This document shows positions 1-6,267 of a stretch of DNA of 8,270 bases, one piece after another (positions within the stretch are counted from its first letter, which is position 1; each line of letters begins with the position of its first letter). The notes below the pieces were generated by a model. The model was not told the origin of the DNA and made no database searches. It saw nothing but the letters and a program-made list of their open reading frames with translations. Position numbers and translations under genes: made by a program. The stretch is from Rhodobacteraceae bacterium UBA6236 (GTDB lineage Bacteria; Pseudomonadota; Alphaproteobacteria; Rhodobacterales; Rhodobacteraceae), in NCBI GenBank assembly GCA_002440945.1, contig DJWG01000077.1, positions 11,542 through 19,811 of the forward strand, given 5' to 3'.

Positions 1-1220
1 GACAGTTGCGGGCGCTTGTCCTCGCGGTTCTCGACCTGACGGCTCAGCTGCGAAAGCGCGATCACCGGGATGTTCAGTTCCTTGGCGATGGCCTTCAGGC
101 CTTGGGTGATTTCCGACACTTCCTGCACGCGGTTTTCGCCCTTGCCGGTGCCGCGCACCAGCTGCAGATAGTCGATCATCAGAACGTCCAGCCCATGCGT
201 CCGTTTCAACCGCCGGGCGCGGGCGGCCAACTGGCTGATCGGCAGGGCGGGTGTGTCGTCGATATAAAGCGGGCAGCTTTCCAGCGCCTTCGCGGCCTCG
301 ACAAAACGGCGGAATTCGGCTTCGGTCATGTCGCCGCGGCGGATCTGTTCGCTGGGCACTTCCGACGCTTCGGAGAGGATCCGCGCCGCAAGCTGTTCCG
401 ATGACATCTCGAGGCTGTAGAACCCCACCACGCCGCCTTCCACCGCACCCTCGCTGCCATCGGGCAGTTGGCCGCGCTTGTAGGCCTTGGCGATGTTGAA
501 GGCGATGTTGGTGGCCAGCGAGGTCTTCCCCATCGAGGGACGACCGGCAAGGATGATCAGGTCGGACTTGTGCAGCCCGCCCATCTTCTTGTCGAGGTCG
601 ATGAGGCCGGTCGAGATGCCTGCAAGCCCGCCGTCCCGCTGGTAGGCGGCGTTGGCGGTCTGAACCGCTTCGGTCACGGCCTTCAGGAACGAGACGAAGC
701 CCTTTTCCGCATGGCCCTGTTCGCCCAGCGTATAAAGCCGCTGTTCGGCGGCGACGATCTGTTCGCGCGGATCGTTGTCCACTTCGATCGTATGGGCGCG
801 GGCCGCGATGTCCTGGCCCAGCTGGATCAACTCGCGCCGGACGGCCATGTCGTAGATCATCTGCGCATAATCCCGCGCCGCGAAGGCCGAGATCGCCGCG
901 CCCGCCAGACGGGCCAGATAGGCCGGGCCGCCCAGTTCCTTCAGGCCCGCGTCATCCTCCAGATAGGCCTTCAACGTCACGGGCGAGGCAAGCGCGTTCT
1001 TCTGGATCTTGGCCACCGCGACTTCGTAGATCCGGCGGTGGACGGGTTCAAAGAAATGTTCGGCTCGGACCACCTGCGCAATCCGGTCGTAGATGTCGTT
1101 GTTGGTCAGGATCGCGCCCAGCAGTTGCTGCTCGGCCTCGATGTTATGCGGCAGAACCTCGGTTTCTGGCGGTGTGTCGACCGCGCGGATCTTGGCTATG
1201 TCGCTCACTTTGTCCCCCAT
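1..1220 (-). CDS. dnaB: Replicative DNA helicase DnaB (3' end cut by window edge)
   Basis: This is the hexameric 5'-3' replicative helicase that unwinds DNA ahead of DNA polymerase III and recruits primase at the fork. The window holds 406 complete codons. The family is usually about 460-500 residues, so roughly the last 60-100 residues lie to the left of base 1. The N-terminal domain begins with LPHNIEAEQQLLGAIL (about residues 20-35). The RecA-like C-terminal domain carries Walker A GRPSMGKT at 226-233, a Walker B/H3 segment VLMIDYLQLV with Asp350, and the motif ALSQLSRQVE around Gln391. I chose the ATG at 1220; an in-frame GTG four codons later (1208) has a GGGGGA just ahead of it and could be the real start. 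It lies downstream of pyrE on the same strand, but a terminator-like hairpin and a promoter candidate between them suggest separate transcription. The long open frame on the opposite strand (468-1352) is a high-GC shadow. Confidence 0.96.
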   Translation of the reverse strand, partial: MGDKVSDIAKIRAVDTPPETEVLPHNIEAEQQLLGAILTNNDIYDRIAQVVRAEHFFEPVHRRIYEVAVAKIQKNALASPVTLKAYLEDDAGLKELGGPAYLARLAGAAISAFAARDYAQMIYDMAVRRELIQLGQDIAARAHTIEVDNDPREQIVAAEQRLYTLGEQGHAEKGFVSFLKAVTEAVQTANAAYQRDGGLAGISTGLIDLDKKMGGLHKSDLIILAGRPSMGKTSLATNIAFNIAKAYKRGQLPDGSEGAVEGGVVGFYSLEMSSEQLAARILSEASEVPSEQIRRGDMTEAEFRRFVEAAKALESCPLYIDDTPALPISQLAARARRLKRTHGLDVLMIDYLQLVRGTGKGENRVQEVSEITQGLKAIAKELNIPVIALSQLSRQVENREDKRPQL

Positions 1221-1263
1221 GGCTGGCGAAAGGGGATAGGCCCCAATGCGGCCGGACGCAAAT

Positions 1264-1293
1264 TGTATAATCCTGTGGATGGGCCTGTGGGAA
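1264..1293 (-). promoter_or_regulatory. Candidate dnaB promoter with a tandem CCACAGG repeat
   Basis: On the minus strand there is a -35-like TTCCCA (1293-1288), an 18-base spacer and a -10-like TATACA (1269-1264), 44 bases before the dnaB ATG. The spacer region contains two CCACAGG copies (1290-1284 and 1278-1272) exactly 12 bases apart. The downstream one extends to CCATCCACA, which matches the DnaA box TTATCCACA at 7 of 9 positions. This AT-rich patch stands out in an otherwise GC-rich stretch. The hexamers are weak matches, so the promoter is plausible but not certain, and control by DnaA is only an inference. Confidence 0.4.
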
Positions 1294-1350
1294 GGCCCGG
1301 AGGGCCGCAAGATGCTGTGGCGACCCTCGTCCGTCCTGCCAGAACCGGGT

Positions 1351-1396
1351 AAAAGGCCCGGTCCCCGCAGTTATTTGCCGACGCTGGCGGGGCCGG
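1351..1396 (-). terminator. Terminator-like hairpin after pyrE
   Basis: Read on the minus strand, CCGGCCCCGC (1396-1387) pairs with GCGGGGACCGG (1368-1358), with one bulged base and an 18-base loop. A GCC and then TTTT (1354-1351) follow. The stem starts two bases after the pyrE stop codon. The GC-rich stem plus short T-run fits an intrinsic terminator, though the T-run is short and three bases from the stem. It would separate pyrE from dnaB transcription. Confidence 0.5.
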
Positions 1397-1397
1397 C

Positions 1398-2078
1398 TCA
1401 GGCGGGTTTCCGCGCGTCCTGCCAGGCGCGGGGGTCTTTCAGGAAGCTTTCGACCTCCGACAGGGTGGCGGCATCGAAGGCCCCCGAGGCGCGGGCCTCG
1501 GCCAGGACATCCCACCAGGTGCAGAGATGATGGAGCTTGACGCCATGCGCGGCCAGCCGGTCGGTCGTCTCGGGGAAGATGCCGTAGTAGAAGATCACCG
1601 CCGTATGGCCGCAGGTGGCCCCGGTTTCGCGGATCGCATCGACGAAGGACAGCTTCGAGCCGCCATCGGTGGTCAGATCCTCGACCAGAAGCACGCGTTC
1701 ACCTTCGGACATCGCGCCCTCGATGCGGGCATTGCGGCCGTAGCCTTTCGGCTTCTTGCGCACATAGGTCATCGGCAGGGCCAGCCGTTCGGCCACCAGC
1801 GCGGCAAAGGGAATGCCCGCCGTCTCGCCGCCCGCGATGTTGTCGAAGGCCTCGAACCCCGCCTCGCGCATGACGGTGATGGCCAGGAAGTCCATCAGCG
1901 TCGAGCGGATCCGCGGGTAGGAAATCAGCTTCCGGCAATCGATATAGGTCGGCGAGGGCAGGCCCGAGGCCAGCGTGAAGGGCGTCTCGGCGTTGAAATG
2001 CACCGCCTTGATTTCCAGAAGCGCCCGCGCCGTCAGCCGGGCGATTTCGTCTTTCGGGGGGAAGCTGGTGGGGATCAT
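1398..2078 (-). CDS. pyrE: Orotate phosphoribosyltransferase
   Basis: PyrE joins orotate to PRPP to form orotidine 5'-monophosphate and pyrophosphate, the fifth step of de novo pyrimidine synthesis, in the cytoplasm. The 226-residue product has the type I phosphoribosyltransferase PRPP loop [13 protein letters not shown] at 129-141. It also has the lysine/arginine segment [10 protein letters not shown] at 105-114 (Arg107, Lys108, Lys109, Lys111), which in the family contacts PRPP phosphates, and the [12 protein letters not shown] segment at 81-92. The frame stays open upstream to an ATG at 2120. I prefer the ATG at 2078 because MIPTSFPP matches the usual N-terminus of alphaproteobacterial PyrE as I recall it, an AAAGG lies about 10 bases ahead, and the longer version would start inside an intergenic repeat. 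It follows pyrC on the same strand after 114 bases filled by a large palindrome. Confidence 0.95.
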   Translation of the reverse strand: MIPTSFPPKDEIARLTARALLEIKAVHFNAETPFTLASGLPSPTYIDCRKLISYPRIRSTLMDFLAITVMREAGFEAFDNIAGGETAGIPFAALVAERLALPMTYVRKKPKGYGRNARIEGAMSEGERVLLVEDLTTDGGSKLSFVDAIRETGATCGHTAVIFYYGIFPETTDRLAAHGVKLHHLCTWWDVLAEARASGAFDAATLSEVESFLKDPRAWQDARKPA

Positions 2079-2105
2079 CGGCGGTCTACCTTTCGGGAAT
2101 GCGGT

Positions 2106-2137
2106 TTCTTCTTTGCGCAAATACTCCCGCCGGAGGC
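2106..2137 (-). repeat. Intergenic repeat, copy 1 (left arm of the palindrome)
   Basis: Read on the minus strand, this copy is core GCCTCCGGCGGGAGTATTTG, then CGC and an AAAGAAGAA tail. It is one of three copies of the same roughly 32-base element in the window (others at 2157-2189 and 6489-6520). It lies just upstream of the pyrE ribosome binding site, in opposite orientation to copy 2. Confidence 0.75.
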
Positions 2138-2156
2138 AAGGACGGATGGGCCGGGA

Positions 2157-2189
2157 GCCTCCGGCGGGAGTATTTTGGACAAAGAAGAA
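2157..2189 (+). repeat. Intergenic repeat, copy 2 (right arm of the palindrome)
   Basis: Plus-strand core GCCTCCGGCGGGAGTATTTT, then GGAC and AAAGAAGAA. The tail end lies 3 bases from the pyrC stop codon (2193-2195), so in the pyrC transcript the element is the first thing after the stop. The same layout occurs with copy 3 after the DprE2-like gene. Confidence 0.75.
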
Positions 2190-2192
2190 GGA

Positions 2193-3236
2193 TCAGTCGC
2201 GGACATGCCAGAAGACGGGGAAGCCCGGATCGAAGACGGTCACGGGCCCCGCGCCGGTGTTGATCTTGGCCGGCGGCGTGAAGGGGGCATCGCGCTTTTC
2301 CAGCGTCAGGCGGGCTTCGGTCAGCGGTAGGCGGTAAAACGCCGCGCCGTGGAGCGAGGTGAAACCCTCCAGCCGGTGAAGCGCGCCTTCCTCTTCGAAG
2401 ACATGCGCGAGAAGCGGCAGGGTGTTGGTGGCGGTGAAGCAGCCCGCGCAGCCGCAGGCATGTTCCTTCAGCGCGTCGACATGTGGGGCGCTGTCCGTGC
2501 CCAGGAAGAACCGCGCCTCGCCGCTGGTGGCGGCCGCGCGCAGGGCGAGGCGGTGTTCTTCGCGCTTGGCCACGGGTAGGCAGTAGTAATGCGGCTTGAT
2601 CCCGCCCACGAGGATGTGGTTGCGGTTGATGATCAGGTGGTGGGTGGTGATCGTGGCGGCGAGGTCGTCGCCTTGCGCCCGGGCATAGGCGACGCCGTCG
2701 CGGGTGGTGATATGTTCCATGACTACCCGCAGGCCCGGTGTCCGGCGGCGCAGCGGATCAAGGACGGTGTCGATGAACACCGCCTCGCGGTCGAAGATAT
2801 CGACGGACGCTGTCGTCACTTCGCCATGGACGCAAAGCGGCAGGCCGATTTCGGCCATGCGTTCCAGTACGGCGCGGACCTTGTCGAAATCGCGAACCCC
2901 CGAGGCCGAATTGGTCGTGGCCCCCGCCGGATAAAGCTTCACGGCCTTGACGAGGCCCGAAGCTGCGGCAGTGGCAACGTCGTCGGGATCGGTGTCTTCG
3001 GTCAGGTAAAGGGTCATCAGCGGTTCGAACGCCGCGCCTTCGGGCAGGGCGGCAAGGATCCGGTCGCGGTAGGCCGTTGCTTCGGCGGCCGTCACAACCG
3101 GCGGGACCAGGTTCGGCATGATGATGGCGCGGGCGAAATGCCGGGTGGTTTCCGGCAGGATTCCTTCCAGCATCGCGCCGTCGCGCAGGTGCAGGTGCAT
3201 GTCGTCGGGGCGGCGAAGGCTGAGCGTCTGGGTCAT
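2193..3236 (-). CDS. pyrC: Dihydroorotase, class II (E. coli PyrC type)
   Basis: PyrC catalyses the reversible cyclisation of N-carbamoyl-aspartate to dihydroorotate, the third step of de novo pyrimidine synthesis. The 347-residue length is almost that of E. coli PyrC (348). The binuclear zinc site is complete: His14 and His16 in DMHLHLRDG, the lysine carboxylated in this family at Lys100 ([10 protein letters not shown]), His137 (LCVHGE), His175 (VMEHITT) and Asp248 (FLGTDSAPH). Arg18 and the ATTNSASG segment at 106-113 fit substrate binding. Each position is two less than its E. coli counterpart as I recall it. The ATG at 3236 is preceded by AGGG at a spacing of 7 bases. It is the first gene of a minus-strand run with pyrE, which catalyses a later step of the same pathway, and is divergent from the small gene at 3341. 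Confidence 0.96.
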   Translation of the reverse strand: MTQTLSLRRPDDMHLHLRDGAMLEGILPETTRHFARAIIMPNLVPPVVTAAEATAYRDRILAALPEGAAFEPLMTLYLTEDTDPDDVATAAASGLVKAVKLYPAGATTNSASGVRDFDKVRAVLERMAEIGLPLCVHGEVTTASVDIFDREAVFIDTVLDPLRRRTPGLRVVMEHITTRDGVAYARAQGDDLAATITTHHLIINRNHILVGGIKPHYYCLPVAKREEHRLALRAAATSGEARFFLGTDSAPHVDALKEHACGCAGCFTATNTLPLLAHVFEEEGALHRLEGFTSLHGAAFYRLPLTEARLTLEKRDAPFTPPAKINTGAGPVTVFDPGFPVFWHVRD

Positions 3237-3340
3237 GGGTGCGCCCTACAGCAAAAACCGCCGCCGATCCAGTGGCCGGACTTATGCTGCGACGCAGAAT
3301 CAGCTATGCTTGCGCGCAGGATCATTGGAGCAGGTTGATC
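3237..3340. promoter_or_regulatory. Divergent intergenic region between pyrC and the 106-residue gene
   Basis: This 104-base stretch must hold the promoters of two outward-facing genes. It contains the short palindrome CTGCGACGCAG (3287-3297) and two copies of TATGCT (3283-3288 and 3305-3310) 22 bases apart. The second is a possible -10 for the rightward gene, and CATAAG on the minus strand (3287-3282) a possible -10 for pyrC. Neither has a convincing -35. I see nothing that identifies a known operator. Confidence 0.35.
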
Positions 3341-3661
3341 ATGGCGCGCGGGGTTTTTCCGATCCACGAGATGATGCGGGTTTCCGTCTCGGCGGGCATG
3401 ATGATGATCGAGGCGCAAACCGTCATCACCATGCGGTTATGGGGCATGGCGGGGCTTTGGAACCTTGGGCCGGGTGAAAACCAGCTCATGTGGCAGGAGA
3501 AGGCCCAGGCCGCGCAGCAAAGCGGACAGGCGGCGGCGCGGGCGATGCTGAAGGGCGCTACTCCGGGGCAGGTGGCGCTTGCCGCGATCCAGCCGGTCCG
3601 GCGCAAGACCAAGGCCAATGTGAAGCGGCTGGTCCGGCGCGGGCCGGTCAAGGAAAGCTGA
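3341..3661 (+). CDS. Small conserved-looking protein of unknown function (106 residues)
   Basis: I do not recognise a defined function. The product has a methionine-rich hydrophobic N-terminal half (MMRVSVSAGMMMIEAQTVIT at 11-30, then MRLWGMAGLW at 31-40). A helical Ala/Gln-rich middle follows (EKAQAAQQSGQAAARAML, 53-70), and the C-terminus is very basic (RRKTKANVKRLVRRG, 87-101). There is no signal peptide. The pattern resembles small Rhodobacteraceae proteins that carry the automatic name 'antifreeze protein'; that name has no support here. A phasin-like or membrane-surface helical protein with a nucleic-acid- or phosphate-binding tail would fit the composition. I chose the ATG at 3341, preceded by GGAG 10 bases upstream. 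The frame extends upstream to 3239, but that part runs through the divergent promoter region and reads unlike a protein. Confidence 0.75.
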   Translation: MARGVFPIHEMMRVSVSAGMMMIEAQTVITMRLWGMAGLWNLGPGENQLMWQEKAQAAQQSGQAAARAMLKGATPGQVALAAIQPVRRKTKANVKRLVRRGPVKES

Positions 3662-3674
3662 CCCCCCCGGGGAA

Positions 3675-3712
3675 TTGATCTTTGACCGGCCCGGGTCCGA
3701 TAGTGGGGCCGG
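3675..3712 (+). promoter_or_regulatory. Candidate promoter and dyad upstream of the GFA-domain gene
   Basis: TTGATC (3675-3680), an 18-base spacer and GATAGT (3699-3704) form a passable sigma-70-like promoter ending 28 bases before the ATG at 3733. Overlapping it is a perfect 7-bp inverted repeat, CCGGCCC (3686-3692) and GGGCCGG (3706-3712), with a 13-base loop. The dyad could be an operator or the 3' hairpin of the preceding gene; no T-run follows it. Confidence is low because both elements are short. Confidence 0.35.
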
Positions 3713-3732
3713 GCAAAACGATGGAGGATGCC

Positions 3733-4083
3733 ATGACGTCGGTTACCGGTTCCTGCCAGTGCGGCGCCGTCCGCTATGAGGCCGAGGCCTCGCTTGACCA
3801 TCCTGTCAGCTGCAATTGTTCGCGCTGTCAGCGGCTGGGGGCGGTGCTGGTGTTTACCCCGAAGGAAAAGTTCCGGCTGCTGTCGGGGGCGGAATCGCTT
3901 TCGGAATACCTTTTCAACCGCAAGGTCATCCGCCACCAGTTCTGCAAGACCTGCGGGATCGAGCCCTTCGCCTATGGGGCGATGCCCGATGGAACCGAGG
4001 TGGTGGCGCTGAACGTCAACTGCATGGAAGGGGTAGACCCCCGTGCCTTGACGCCAACCTTGCACGATGGCCGGTCCGCCTGA
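3733..4083 (+). CDS. GFA/CENP-V-domain zinc protein (116 residues)
   Basis: The protein belongs to the family named for glutathione-dependent formaldehyde-activating enzyme Gfa (DUF636). All seven cysteines of the fold are present: Cys8 and Cys10 (SCQCGAVRY) with Cys71 and Cys74 (FCKTCGI) should bind the structural zinc, while Cys27, Cys29 and Cys32 (SCNCSRC) match the catalytic-zinc cluster. At 116 residues it is much shorter than true Gfa (about 190), so formaldehyde-glutathione chemistry should not be assumed; most small members have no known substrate. The ATG at 3733 has an ideal GGAGG five bases upstream (3723-3727), which decides the start over ATGs at 3721 and further upstream. It is an independent small gene between two other plus-strand genes of unrelated type. 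Confidence 0.9.
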   Translation: MTSVTGSCQCGAVRYEAEASLDHPVSCNCSRCQRLGAVLVFTPKEKFRLLSGAESLSEYLFNRKVIRHQFCKTCGIEPFAYGAMPDGTEVVALNVNCMEGVDPRALTPTLHDGRSA

Positions 4084-4094
4084 GGCGGAGCCTT

Positions 4095-4134
4095 GCCTGC
4101 GCAGCCGCGGGCGGCCTTGCCGAAGCCCGCAGGC
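4095..4134 (+). terminator. Possible hairpin after the GFA-domain gene
   Basis: GCCTGCG (4095-4101) and CGCAGGC (4128-4134) are exact reverse complements, with a competing inner stem CGGGC (4108-4112) / GCCCG (4125-4129). It starts 11 bases after the stop codon. No T-run follows, so it is at best a weak or Rho-assisted terminator. Confidence 0.3.
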
Positions 4135-4182
4135 TCGCGCAGTCTGGCATCATCGGCAACAAGGACAAATGGGGGACGACCC

Positions 4183-4500
4183 ATGACAGCTAGAGGCAAG
4201 GGCATGGTGATCGCGCTGGCGGCTTTGGCCGCCTGCACGAACGATCCGGGATTCACCGGCGTTGGCGGCATGAACGAGGCGGAAGCGAGCGAGGTCGCGC
4301 AGTGTCGCTATGTGACCGACCTGCGGATGACGCCCGGGGTCTATGGTCCGCTGTTGGCAGAGCAGGGCCTGCGCTATGCCCGCAACAAGATCATGGCCGA
4401 TGCGCAGCGTTCGGGCGCGGATACGGTGGTCTTTGACAAGGTGGCGCCGGGCAGTGATGTCTACGAGCTTCACGGCGTCGCCTATCGCTGCCGGGGCTGA
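4183..4500 (+). CDS. Small lipoprotein, DUF4156-like
   Basis: The N-terminus MTARGKGMVIALAALAAC is a lipoprotein signal. It has a basic start, a short hydrophobic stretch and a lipobox Leu15-Ala16-Ala17-Cys18, so the mature protein should be lipidated at Cys18 and sit in the periplasmic leaflet of a membrane, probably the outer one. The remaining 87 residues contain CRYVTDLRMTPGVYG, a LRYARNKIMADAQRSGADTVVF segment (written here in two parts: LRYARNKIMADAQ, then RSGADTVVF) and an ending VAYRC. The order 'Cys near start, short beta, helix RNK..A...GAD.VV, beta ending in YRC' resembles the DUF4156 lipoproteins; function is unknown. Two mature cysteines (in QCRYV and YRCRG) may form a disulphide. 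I chose the ATG at 4183 with GGGGGA about 6 bases ahead; the longer frame from 4093 would bury the signal peptide. Confidence 0.8.
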   Translation: MTARGKGMVIALAALAACTNDPGFTGVGGMNEAEASEVAQCRYVTDLRMTPGVYGPLLAEQGLRYARNKIMADAQRSGADTVVFDKVAPGSDVYELHGVAYRCRG

Positions 4501-4512
4501 CGCACTGGCTTG

Positions 4513-4569
4513 TGGCCGGGTGGAAAGCATGTAACCGTTTCAATTCAATGATTCCGGTCCATGCGGCCA
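4513..4569 (+). other. Imperfect dyad in the gap before the exported-protein gene
   Basis: In this 99-base gap (4501-4599), GCATG (4527-4531) pairs with CATGC (4560-4564) and, inside it, ACCG (4534-4537) pairs with CGGT (4555-4558) around a 17-base AT-rich loop. TGGCC (4513-4517) and GGCCA (4565-4569) could add an outer stem. It may be the 3' hairpin of the lipoprotein gene or part of a leader for the next gene. The stems are short, so this is tentative. Confidence 0.3.
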
Positions 4570-4599
4570 GTTTCCCTTGGTTAAGACGGGGAGTTTCGA

Positions 4600-5265
4600 G
4601 TGCAGACATTGATGTTCGCCTGTCGCCAGAACCGGAAGCATCAGCCGGCAGGCGGAAGGTTCGCGCTTGTCGTGTTCGCCGCTCTCGCCTTCCCACTGCC
4701 GGTGTTTTCGGAATGCCTGACGCGCGATGATCTGGCCAAGGGACTGCGGGCCACCTATCTGGACGGATCGGTGGTCGATTACCTATCAGAAGGCGACGAC
4801 CTTGTCCGGGTGACCGAAACACCCGACGAGAAGGCGCCGCAGGCTGTCAGGTTCCTCAGCCGTTATGGCGTCTACGACCTGAAGGCGCAGGGGCTGATCG
4901 ACGGGACGCCGCAGCCCGATCAGGTGCTGGAATACAGCTACAGCGATCCCGATGGAAAAGAACCGCCGCGGCCCGATCCGGGGACGGTCTGGCTGGGGCA
5001 TTCGACGACCACCTATGTCGATGGCGCGACCGATGGCGCGGTGGCGGTGATGGTCTTCGGGCAAGAGGGCAAGGTTCGTCTGGGCGACTGCGATTATGCC
5101 GTGGTTCCTGTCACCGCAAGCTATCTGGCGGGGGAAAGCTGGACGTCGCAGGATTATGATTGGCTGCCCGAACTGGGCATCGGCATCCTGACCCGCCGCG
5201 AAGGGTCCGAGGCGGCGCGGCCTTCGGCCTACAAGGTCACGGGGCTTGTCCGGAAGCAACCCTGA
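4600..5265 (+). CDS. Exported protein of unknown function (221 residues)
   Basis: I do not recognise the family. The N-terminus has a basic region (RQNRKHQ, residues 9-15) and a hydrophobic core (FALVVFAALAFPLPVF, 21-36). A likely signal peptidase I site after VFS is followed by ECLTRDDL. The mature protein is acidic, aromatic-rich and lacks further membrane segments, which fits a soluble periplasmic protein. It has two mature cysteines, one at the start (ECLT) and one in LGDCDYAVV near residue 163, which could form a disulphide. Repeated aspartates and short beta-like stretches (SVVDYLSEGDDLVRV, YGVYDLKAQG, VWLGHSTTTYVDG) suggest a beta-rich fold. The start is a GTG at 4600 with GGGGAG six bases ahead; a later ATG at codon 5 lacks such spacing. 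It converges with the minus-strand gene ending at 5305. Confidence 0.8.
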   Translation: MQTLMFACRQNRKHQPAGGRFALVVFAALAFPLPVFSECLTRDDLAKGLRATYLDGSVVDYLSEGDDLVRVTETPDEKAPQAVRFLSRYGVYDLKAQGLIDGTPQPDQVLEYSYSDPDGKEPPRPDPGTVWLGHSTTTYVDGATDGAVAVMVFGQEGKVRLGDCDYAVVPVTASYLAGESWTSQDYDWLPELGIGILTRREGSEAARPSAYKVTGLVRKQP

Positions 5266-5277
5266 ACGTCCCGCGAT

Positions 5278-5297
5278 CCGCCTGCCTTCGGGGGCGG
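5278..5297. terminator. Hairpin with a TTCG tetraloop between convergent genes
   Basis: CCGCC (5278-5282) pairs with GGCGG (5293-5297), and CC (5285-5286) with GG (5291-5292) closes a C(TTCG)G tetraloop, leaving TG bulged. It sits in the 39-base gap between a plus-strand stop (5265) and a minus-strand stop (5305), where a shared terminator is expected. There is no T-run on either side, so efficiency cannot be judged. Confidence 0.35.
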
Positions 5298-5304
5298 CGA
5301 GAGG

Positions 5305-6261
5305 TCAGACGAGGCTTATGGGAAGGCGTTCGCCCACGCGGGCGAGTTGCAGTTCGATTTCGGTCAGGCGGATTTCGAATTGCGGCTGGTTCAGCCGCTT
5401 GACCGCGTTCCGCGCGACCAGACCGGCCATGATCATGCGGCCTTCGTTGTCAAGCTTGCTGAGCAGGTTCTTGATATAGGGCGGATAATTGCGCCGCGCC
5501 CGGTAGAAGGTGCGAAACAGCGTCCGGTCCAGCGTGCCCATCGCCGCGGCCTGCAGGACCGACGGCAGCACCCGCATTCCTTCCAGCGCGGCGGCGGCAT
5601 CGCGGCCAAGGCTCCGGCAGGGCAGGAGCGTGACATGGGACCGGGCGAACAGCGCGGCATGCATCGAATCGAGCGTCTGTTCGGGATCGTAGATCACGAA
5701 GACAGAGGCGGCGCCTTCGATCATGTCGGGGGCATAGCCGTAGCGATCATCAAACGAGGTGCGGCGCATTTCCGGCCAGCGCGGATCCCAGCCGGTAAGC
5801 GCGGGATCGAGCGTCGCCTGCGGCTGGACCGCCACCACGACCGAGCCGGGCGCCGCAACGGAAAAGGCCGCCGCCCCATAGCCGCACATGCCCGAGCCGT
5901 AGAACAGCACGGTGTCGAAGGCGTCGAAGAAACAGTCGTCGACCAGCCGGTCGAAGAAGGCATAGACGGATGGATCGCGGAACCAGGTCGGGCCGTCCGC
6001 GATCAGGCAAAGATGCGACCAGCCCCGGTTGCGGGCGATGGAAAGGCCGTAAGGCAGCTGATCGACCTGATTGCGGCGGATGGTCGGAACGGTTTCGAAG
6101 GTGACCAGCAGCGTTGAGGACCCCTTGCAATAGAGGGATGCATGGTCATCGCTCAAACGCTCGAAGGAGCCCTGTTCATCCCCGATCCGCCGAAGTCTCT
6201 CGAACCACGCGGCACCGGAAAGCGACCGAAGATCGGTCAGCTCCGCACCAGTACTTTTCAT
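5305..6261 (-). CDS. Alpha/beta-hydrolase-fold-like protein lacking the nucleophile serine
   Basis: The 318-residue protein has features that recall alpha/beta-hydrolase-like proteins of polysaccharide loci. A strand and elbow VLFYGSGMCGYGAAAFSVAAP (written as VLFYGSGMCG, then YGAAAFSVAAP; about 118-138) resembles the usual YGSSMGGYGA elbow. It is followed by VAVQPQATLDP (143-153), VFVIYDPEQTLD (187-198) with Asp192 and Asp198, and His201. The nucleophile position of the elbow is Gly124 and the following Gly is Cys126. No signal peptide or membrane segment is present. The C-terminal third (after 210) is helical and basic, with YRARRNYPPYIKNLL near 253-267. I recall relatives with the automatic name 'phosphoadenosine phosphosulfate reductase', which the sequence does not support. 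The start is ambiguous: ATG at 6261 has GGGG 5 bases upstream; an in-frame GTG at 6267 would add two residues. Function is unknown. It lies downstream of the DprE1/DprE2-like pair on the same strand. Confidence 0.8.
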   Translation of the reverse strand: MKSTGAELTDLRSLSGAAWFERLRRIGDEQGSFERLSDDHASLYCKGSSTLLVTFETVPTIRRNQVDQLPYGLSIARNRGWSHLCLIADGPTWFRDPSVYAFFDRLVDDCFFDAFDTVLFYGSGMCGYGAAAFSVAAPGSVVVAVQPQATLDPALTGWDPRWPEMRRTSFDDRYGYAPDMIEGAASVFVIYDPEQTLDSMHAALFARSHVTLLPCRSLGRDAAAALEGMRVLPSVLQAAAMGTLDRTLFRTFYRARRNYPPYIKNLLSKLDNEGRMIMAGLVARNAVKRLNQPQFEIRLTEIELQLARVGERLPISLV

Positions 6262-6267
6262 CTTCAC

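Larger units (their letters stand above)
2106..2189 (-). terminator. Large palindrome between pyrC and pyrE (two repeat copies head to head)
   Basis: AAATACTCCCGCCGGAGGC (2119-2137) and its exact reverse complement (2157-2175) form a perfect 19-bp stem around a 19-base loop. Beyond a small internal loop (CGC at 2116-2118 against TGGA at 2176-2179), TTCTTCTTTG (2106-2115) pairs perfectly with CAAAGAAGAA (2180-2189). The whole structure spans 84 bases, begins 3 bases after the pyrC stop codon and ends 27 bases before the pyrE start. In RNA it would be a very stable hairpin with A/U-rich feet. It could be a terminator or attenuator, or an RNase barrier that sets the pyrC to pyrE expression ratio. 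The structure is directly visible; the role is inferred. Confidence 0.65.

Noticed and set aside
1266..1271. Perfect TATAAT on the plus strand
   Set aside because: No -35-like element lies 16-18 bases upstream and no plus-strand gene follows; the AT-rich patch fits better as the minus-strand dnaB promoter.
468..1352. Open frame of 294 codons on the plus strand
   Set aside because: It lies opposite dnaB, whose minus-strand product has intact helicase motifs. The plus-strand product is rich in Gly, Arg, His and Asp without any recognisable motif, as expected for an antisense shadow in GC-rich DNA.
2079..2120. Longer start for PyrE at 2120
   Set aside because: The ATG at 2120 falls inside the intergenic repeat palindrome; the ATG at 2078 has a ribosome binding site and the expected N-terminus.
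2589..3338. Open frame of 249 codons on the plus strand
   Set aside because: It is opposite pyrC, which has all its zinc ligands. The composition is typical of an antisense shadow.
3322..4065. Open frame of 247 codons on the minus strand
   Set aside because: It covers two plus-strand genes with good ribosome binding sites, one with all seven zinc cysteines of its family. The minus-strand product shows no motif.
5347..6117. Open frame of 256 codons on the plus strand
   Set aside because: It is opposite the hydrolase-like gene, has no ribosome binding site that stands out, and shows shadow composition.
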